Both the position numbers and the translations under genes were made by a program. This document shows, one piece after another, positions 38,701-44,637 of a stretch of 44,637 nucleotides of DNA (the stretch's first letter is position 1; every line of letters starts with the position of its first letter). The DNA lies in the NCBI GenBank assembly GCA_900155495.1, contig FTLJ01000606.1, forward strand, positions 1 through 44,637. The letters run 5' to 3'. Under the pieces are notes generated by a model that worked only from the letters and a program-made list of their open reading frames with translations, was not told the DNA's origin and ran no database searches. Source of the stretch: Porogramme epimiltina (lineage: Eukaryota; Basidiomycota; Agaricomycetes; Polyporales; Polyporaceae).

Positions 38701-40601
38701 GTTAACCTAATCCTCTTTCGCAGGAGCAACTCGTAGATAGGGACCCGCGGAGAACCGAGCCATTGGTCAAGTGGATTCTGTCCTTGCCGCTAGACTTTCA
38801 TGGCGACTCCGCTTTCGCAAGTACGTCACGACTTACAATATCCGCTGTTAGGCGTCTGAGCTGATGTTCCCATAGTGAGCAAGTCACTAGCTCTCTTCAA
38901 CATCCTCGTGGACTGCCTTGATCTCCGGTTCCTCCCTTTGGCCGATCAGTACATCAACTTGTTCTTAGACAACGCTAACACTGGCTATGCGGAAGTAAGT
39001 CGCAGGGCCTGTGTCTCGAACGTGGAATCGTAATAAACGCGTTCTCCTAGATTCGTTCGCAAATTGCTTCAAATATCTATGCAATCATCACAATCCAGTG
39101 GCGACCAATCTATCCCTCCGTACCAGAGTTTGTGTCTGCATGTTCGACTCAATCTGATCCGTTCTTCATTCGGTGAGTCCGTAACGCTACTAGTTAACAC
39201 AGGTTCTCATCTGCCGGCGCAGCGAGGCGCGTTACATCGACCGTGTATCCAGCATAGTTGGTCAGCTTCCAGCGTGGAAAGAAGAGCGCCTTCCACCACC
39301 ACGAGTGAGCCAGTCTCAATACGACAAGGTCGGCTTAACCCGTACGTCGCAGCAATAATCCACTATCTCTTCTCACCTGTGTTATTCATACGACGACGTT
39401 CCAGTGTTGCAATGGGTCTGGGACTTTGCGCATGGCCCCCAGGCGCCATTGATATTCCGCTATATCATTATCCTCTTGTAAGTGGCGGCGAGAGGGCGGT
39501 GAATTCACGGGCTAACCAGATGTTCAGGCCCGAGATCATCCGGATGTCGGAGCTCAACGACAGCTCAGAACTCCAGACGTACAGTTCAGCGGTGCTTTAC
39601 GTCTTGTCCGCAGTCACCCCTCCCCCAGAATACGTCGAGGTCATTGCAGACAACTTCATCAACGCGATCAAGTCTTCCACTGTACGTTCTGCTTTCTTTG
39701 CACTGTCGAACACGGAGAGAATACTAATGTCGCACGGGGTAGTCGTGGCGGATTCGTGTGAATGCACTTCCAACCCTCATTGTGTTCTTCTACCGGAACC
39801 TATTGAGCATGTCTACCGGGCTAGTCTCGAAGCTCATGGCCGTTCTACAAGAATGTTTGTCCGATGAGAATATTGAAGTCCGCGAAATGGCCTCGAAGAT
39901 GCTCTCGGGAGTTGTCAGATGCTCGCAACGGCAAAGCATCATCCCGCTGAAGGTATGATGTATCGCCGTGCCGTAATGGGTGAAGCGCTGACCGCTTAGC
40001 GTTTCTCTGAACAGGATCGGTTTGTCAATACGTTGCGGCGCACGAAACTGCCCAACAGGCGCGACCCTTCTTACGCCGATTCTCTGAGATCATTACATTC
40101 AGCCATCCTTGGACTATGTGCCCTGATCGAGAGCTTCCCATATTCGGTAGAACCTTGGATGCCCCCGCTTACTGAAGGTAGGGCCGTTTCTCTGTGGGTA
40201 AGCATGCTGCTAATCTGACACTCTGACACCCCCCTGTAGTTCTGGCCAACCATGCGACGGACCCGGTGCCGATCTCGACTACCATTCGAAAATGTGCATC
40301 AGAGTTCAAGAAGGTGGGTCTCTACGTAACGCTTACAGCAACGGAACCGACTCACTAATTTTCCTTTTTTATCTCATCGTAGACGCATCAGGTAAGGCCT
40401 AGAAACTCTACCGCGAGGCCGTTGATTCTGACCGGCGATTCTACAGGACACATGGCACAAGGATCAGCTTGCGTTCAACGAAGATCAGCTGCAGAGCTTG
40501 TCTACCATGCTCGTCGGCACATCATACTGTACGTCCCTTCCCCCCGGATCCGCGTCGAGCATCTTCACGCTAACAAAATTTCTCCTCCCGCAGACGCGTG
40601 A
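32788..40601 (+). CDS. BLM10: Proteasome activator BLM10/PA200, paralogue B
   Basis: Second full-length activator; 36 exons, 1965 residues, start ATG 32788. Family blocks: NETHRTTAVMTMLSAVSLPL, CIPGIDLNDPVKT, RPEKTVDRFLPF, NDFCR, YDKVGLTLLQWVWDF, LPEIIRMSELND, HSAILGLCALIESFPYSVEP and the C-terminal FNEDQLQSLSTML, ending Y-Y-A (HbYX). Exons: 32788-33104, 33164-33418, 33470-33581, 33635-33905, 33957-33979, 34032-34113, 34168-34361, 34418-34501, 34553-34885, 34939-35578, 35629-35672, 35725-35914, 35964-36222, 36282-36656, 36707-36923, 36972-37104, 37160-37218, 37270-37500, 37557-37598, 37650-37786, 37847-38017, 38075-38331, 38383-38502, 38551-38672, 38724-38820, 38876-38994, 39051-39172, 39223-39341, 39405-39477, 39528-39681, 39743-39952, 40015-40177, 40240-40313, 40383-40391, 40447-40528, 40594-40601. 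All introns are GT-AG. It matches family consensus better than copy A and has 14 fewer introns, so it may be the conventional activator. Intron 38018-38074 (57 nt) could be retained in frame. The donor of intron 35915-35963 has a weaker alternative 15 nt upstream. Confidence 0.93.
40383..40391 (+). other. 9-nt micro-exon of BLM10-B
   Basis: Nine bases (ACG CAT CAG, Thr-His-Gln) between introns 40314-40382 and 40392-40446. The same three residues are encoded within a longer exon in paralogue A (KTHQDTWH), which supports the micro-exon. Confidence 0.75.
40594..40601 (+). other. 8-nt terminal exon completing the HbYX motif of BLM10-B
   Basis: Final exon AC GCG TGA completes a split Tyr codon (T at 40528) and adds Ala and stop, giving S-Y-Y-A. 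Intron position and phase are identical to those in paralogue A. The intron (40529-40593) is 65 nt, so its retention shifts frame and would add a long GC-rich tail without the motif. Confidence 0.8.
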
Positions 40602-41008
40602 GGTATACGTCTCGTCCTCTCTCCGGGCCAGCCCTGTTCTCCGTCCAATAACCAATATACCGTGTATTATCCCTCGCAAGCATCTACGCGCACGCCTTCT
40701 ATCCTGTATCATACTTTCATCGCAATCGCACCCGGACTATTTTCCCTGTCAGCCCGCGCGCGCCCCGTCGCTCTCCCTCGCTCTGAGGACGAAGTCCCGC
40801 GCGGCGGAGGAGGCCCAGAGTTCGCGCCGTGCGACCGTCGCATCGCACACCGCCGCGCCGGATCGCATGCGGCGAGAGCGAGAGTGCGCAACGTGCGGGT
40901 GTGCCGCGGACGGCTCGAGGTCCGGACCTTCTCCAGGCCAGCGCCCGACCGCCCTTCGCGCCCGCGGCGTGCTTCGCGCCTCGCGGCCCCCTCTTTCCGA
41001 GCGACGGT

Positions 41009-41067
41009 CACGGCTCACAGCCCCCCACCAGGCGCGATGCGCACATCGCGCCTGGGTGGGGGCCGTG
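41009..41067. repeat. Strong inverted repeat (hairpin)
   Basis: The core arms AGGCGCGATG (41030-41039) and CATCGCGCCT (41044-41053) are perfect inverted copies around a 4-base loop, CGCA. The stem extends outward through ACC/GGGT and C/G runs with one bulged base. A further outer pair CACGGC (41009-41014) and GCCGTG (41062-41067) also matches. It lies inside the GC-rich region, about 410 bp past the BLM10-B stop. Confidence 0.8.
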
Positions 41068-41431
41068 GCCCGCGACCGCGACCACGGGCGGGGACTCACC
41101 GCGATGATCTGCGCTGCCCCCGCCGGGCGCGCCGCGCGGCCCACTTATCGAAAGCCTGCAGGGCCGCCGCCATCGTGGCATCGCCGCGCAGGGGACCTCT
41201 TGCCTCCCCCTCCTCGAGCCTAACCTAAACTGCGCGGCTTCGACGCGCGCCGCTCGTGGGTTCTGACGCTGCGTTGCGTCGCCCGCCGCCCCTTCCTGAC
41301 CCCCCTTTAACGTTGATCGACTCTATCGTGCCTGCTCGTAGACGTACTCGCCGCCGCCCCTGGATACGGCGCTGCCGGCATGGTAGGTTCGGGGCACCGA
41401 ACGCGGCTGTGGGGCCGCAGCGTCGGGCGCT

Positions 41432-41471
41432 GGCCGTCGCGGACAGGCGCCCTAAGCCGGCCGTCGCGGAC
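41432..41471. repeat. Direct repeat of 13 bp
   Basis: GGCCGTCGCGGAC occurs at 41432-41444 and again at 41459-41471, 27 bp apart. It is a short perfect direct repeat in non-coding GC-rich DNA and may be chance given the composition. Confidence 0.5.
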
Positions 41472-42782
41472 TAAGAAATTGGTGTGGAGCGGCGCGGCGT
41501 TCAGTACAGCTGATGGTCCTCCGCGCTCGCACCCCAGCGCACGGGGACCCAGGCTCTCGGTGGTGGTGTCGCTGCTCGCTTGCCGCGCGCGGCTGCCCGT
41601 CGACGCGACGTCGACGGTCTCGACTGTGATCGGAGGGCCCGCGCCCAGCGATCGGCTGGCACCCACAGATTGCCCCCGCGCGCGTGCCGGTAGTTCGGCC
41701 GCGGGGGGGAGGGGGTGGTGGACACACAACACTCAGGGCCGCGCGGGCCTGTCTTCTCGCGCGGAGGCGGAGCGGCGCTCTGTCTTTTTCGAGGCTCGAG
41801 TCTAGAGGCCGCTCGCGGCGCGGGGGTGCGCTCCCCGGCGCGGAAGCGGGGGGCTTTTTGTTTGCTGCAGGGCTGGGCGGGCTTGTGGGTGGACGGCGCA
41901 GGCTGGGCACAGCACGGACCGCCAGGTCGGCGCGCGTGTCCGTGTTTCCGTGTTCGCGCCCCGCGACGACGCTGGTGAGCAGCGAGAACGCGCACCAGGG
42001 AAGGAGGGCGTGCGGCTCGCAACGTACGGCTCGGCCGAGCGAGCCTCGGGGATCGCGTTGGCAAGCGGGCGAGGGCAGCGAGCCGCACCGTTGGGCGCAG
42101 CTAGAACGCCCCGCCAACCGACCCGCCTACCGCCTCGCATGAAGCATGAAGCTCGCTCCTCCTCCCGCGGTCACGGTCTCCTCCGCTCCGTCGTCCCGGG
42201 GTACGCTTGCGCCTCCGTTTCTCCCGGGCGTCCTACCGGCTCCAACTTGCCTCACGCACTTTGTGTGGGCCTCGGTGCCATTTTGTACCGTGTGTTACGT
42301 CGGGCCCAGGGTGGCGCGGGGAGGGGAGACACTCGATCTCAGGGGTCAGCGCCGAGCGGGCCCGGGGGACACATACACCATACACTGCAGACGGGGCGCG
42401 GGGCGCGTGACGCTCCGCCGGCTGAGACGGGTGCCCCGTCGATGCGGTCATGCGTGGTGCGCGACGCTTTCTGCAATTGATGCCCGCGCAATTCAGTCCC
42501 GGGTGCCGCTTCGGGGAACGGGGGAAGGGCGGACGGGTCCCGCGTCGTTCCAAGACGAAACTCAGCGGGCGGAGGCGAAGGCGAAGGCGAACTTGGCGAA
42601 GGGGTCTGTGGGCACGCGCGGGCGCGCCTTGTACGGCATGCGATAATTGCTATGTGGGTGGCGCGCCTGGAGGAGCGCCGCGCCATGCGCGGGCATGCTC
42701 CGAAGAGCCCGCGCGCGAGGCGAGGCGCGAGACGCGAGACGCGGGGATGTGGGTAAGTACTCGTACACCAGGCTCGCGGGGG

Positions 42783-42797
42783 GTGCGTGCGTGCGTG
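42783..42797. repeat. GTGC microsatellite
   Basis: About four copies of the unit GTGC followed by more alternating G/C/T sequence to about 42811. Alternating purine-pyrimidine DNA of this kind can adopt Z-form. No gene is associated. Confidence 0.55.
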
Positions 42798-44637
42798 CCG
42801 CGTGCGCGCGCTGTGCCGTAATCGGTGTGTGTAAGAAGCCTTCTTGGGCCGCGCGTGCGCGGGGGGAGAGCAAGGTTAGCGTTCGTTTGCTCCTCTATGG
42901 CCGCGGCGCCCAACCACGCACGTCTCCCCCGCACCCGGGGAGGGTCGTGGCACAAGGTGCATCGCTGCGTGTATTCTCTGATAGCATATTGAAACTGTTA
43001 GCGTAACCAAGATGTGCTTACTTTGTTTCTAGTAGAGACATGGGCTTCACATTGGAATGAAGGAACCGAGTAGTGTCCTTCCCATAGAATTGGTAGGTAT
43101 TGTCCACCAAGATTATAGAAACTCCAGTTCTGCTTTTAAGATGACGATAAGAAGTTGTCGAGGGGAGCATTGCGTAGAGGGATGCCACGTTGCTCCCGGG
43201 CGCGATGCACTCCTCGTACGCTGGCAGGGAGCAGGGAGAGGCCTTTCCTGCGCGCCCGTGTCTCGAGCGCGCCGCCGGGCGCAGGCGAACTTGGAAGGGT
43301 CCCTGTTTCGGAGCGCGAAGGTGCACACTCGCGGCGGCGCCGCTGGGAGAACGAATACCCAGAGTTTGGAGAACCCCGACACGCGAAAGCGCACTTACGA
43401 GAGCGCGTACTTTGTCTGTTGCGTCCCGCCGCGGTGGGGCGCGCCGTTGCCGGGCGGATCGCGGAGCCGGGCGCGGCACGTAGGGGTGCGCGCACAGAAA
43501 AAGGGCCGCAAGGCACCCTGAGACACCCACTTGCGCCCGCACTAGAACGCGCTCGCATTTCGCGAACCACTAGCGCATACAGTCGGGCTGTGGGGGCGTT
43601 ACGGGTAGGCACCGATCTAAAGGCCCCGTGCGCGATCGAGCGAATCGAATAGACTATAGGCCCTACGTCGGCGGGGTCGGGGCGGTGCTGCGGAGCATCG
43701 GGCATGCCGTGGGGTTTGCAGAGCAGCAAGGCTCGTGTGTCATACAGAAACAAAACAGATACGCAAGAGGCCGCTCGGCGCGCGCACATGTAAAGGTCTA
43801 GATGGCGTTCTCCTGACAAAGTTGCTGGTACTGGGACCGAGGGGGGCGTACGAGCCTTCGTCGGCTTGACAGGCGTACTTGTGCCGCGGCCGCCGCCCCA
43901 GACCGCGGCGGGGGGCACGTACGACATACGCGGCTCGGCGGGGCCTGCGCGACCCGTGGGCAGTAGACAGCAGTCCCTGCATCCCCAGCAGCTGGCAGAC
44001 AGCTGCCACACGCACAGCTGCGGCGCGCGATGACTCGGGGCAGCCGACGTGGCAGGCTCGCTCGCGCCGGGCAATTGACGGCTTCCGTCGGGCTGGCCAC
44101 CCCCGCACACCGATCAGGAGCGCGGGCGCGGGTCCTGTGCGTAGCCGTCGGCAGGGCGCCCGACGCGCACACCGCGAAGCTCAATTGTGATTTAATGAAT
44201 ACGAGCGAGCCGTTTTTAATGATACGACCGCCGTTGGCGACGCCTGTGCCCGTTCGCCTCTGCCTGCCCTGCGGCAGGGCCGGTAAATTGAGCGCGGCGG
44301 GGATCAAGAATGCCTGGCTGCTGCACGGCTAGCGCTGTGGTGACGACGCGCGAAGGCGGCGCGGCCGCAAAGTCCTTGTACTTATTTCTTCGCCTTCCCT
44401 GCGCGGCGACGAAGCGCAGCGGGGGGCACGAGGCACGAGGCGCGGGCACGTGTGGCGGGGAGGAGGCAGAACCCGTGCAGGTCGGGGATCAGACGGAGAA
44501 GGGGGCACGCGGGAAACTCGAGGCGAGCCGTGGCCGGGGCAGGTGACGCGACTGCGTCGGGACGTCACGGAGCCTTGGACAGTTCGACTAGTGCTCGGGC
44601 TCCAACCAAACGGGCAGGTGTGCGGGCGGGTGGGTGG

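Larger units (their letters stand above)
40602..44637. other. GC-rich, CpG-dense region without a supportable gene
   Basis: From about 40750 to the end base composition rises sharply, with CpG everywhere. All six frames are open for long stretches, giving Arg/Ala/Pro/Gly-rich translations with no conserved motif, no clear ATG context and no exon chain like those of the other genes. I therefore call no CDS. It contains a strong hairpin (41009-41067), short direct repeats and a lower-GC patch (about 42960-43150). Possible explanations are a GC-rich non-coding or subtelomeric block, a long non-coding RNA, or DNA of different origin at a scaffold end. Confidence 0.55.

Noticed and set aside
40602..41228. 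Gene reading out of the BLM10-B end into GC-rich DNA
   Set aside because: It depends on retaining the last BLM10-B intron and gives Arg/Pro/Ala-rich sequence with no motif.
43136..44110. 324-codon minus-strand frame as a gene
   Set aside because: Cys/Arg/Pro-rich, overlaps equally long frames on the other strand, shows no family motif and no supporting splice pattern.

Overview
The window is nuclear DNA of a filamentous basidiomycete, most likely an Agaricomycete. Coding regions are gene-dense, on both strands, and split by very many short introns, mostly 42-69 nt with gtNNGN donors and a branch-like CTNAC/TAAC before cag/tag. I rebuilt thirteen protein genes by hand, joining exons on frame, splice sites and family conservation. 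About 129 introns were placed, and each complete model closes to a whole number of codons. No rRNA, tRNA, CRISPR or recognisable mobile element was found.

Layout, left to right. (1) <1-4781 (-): 3' truncated gene for a long disordered Pro/Ser-rich protein. (2) 5156-6278 (+): probable Rxt2-like subunit of an Rpd3-type histone deacetylase complex. (3) 6675-15275 (+): first BLM10/PA200 proteasome activator (BLM10-A), 50 exons, 2004 residues. (4) 15579-16651 (-): HIT-domain protein. (5) 17309-18408 (+): TRAX, the catalytic C3PO subunit. (6) 18910-21057 (+): unknown protein with one membrane segment. (7) 21571-23029 (-): C3HC4 RING protein. (8) 23882-25306 (+): secreted Gly/Asn-rich repeat protein. 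(9) 25628-28687 (-): Ecdysoneless/SGT1 family protein. (10) 28945-29521 (+): V-ATPase subunit F. (11) 29890-31120 (-): Tim21. (12) 31377-32446 (-): Aim18-like mitochondrial chalcone-isomerase-fold protein. (13) 32788-40601 (+): second BLM10/PA200 (BLM10-B), 36 exons, 1965 residues. (14) 40602-44637: about 4 kb of very GC-rich DNA with no supportable gene.

The main finding is two complete, clearly diverged BLM10/PA200 genes in the same orientation 17.5 kb apart. Both end in the residues Y-Y-A, the HbYX proteasome-docking motif. In both genes the motif is split by the last intron, so it exists only after an 8-nt terminal exon is spliced on. BLM10-A also has micro-exons of 6, 7 and 13 nt and three GC-AG introns. 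Two further GC-AG introns lie in TRAX and ECD. Several genes relate to protein turnover (two BLM10s, the RING protein), RNA processing (TRAX, ECD) or organelle upkeep (Tim21, Aim18, V-ATPase F). This looks like ordinary fungal gene order rather than an operon-like pathway, although four intergenic promoters share a CACGTG element.
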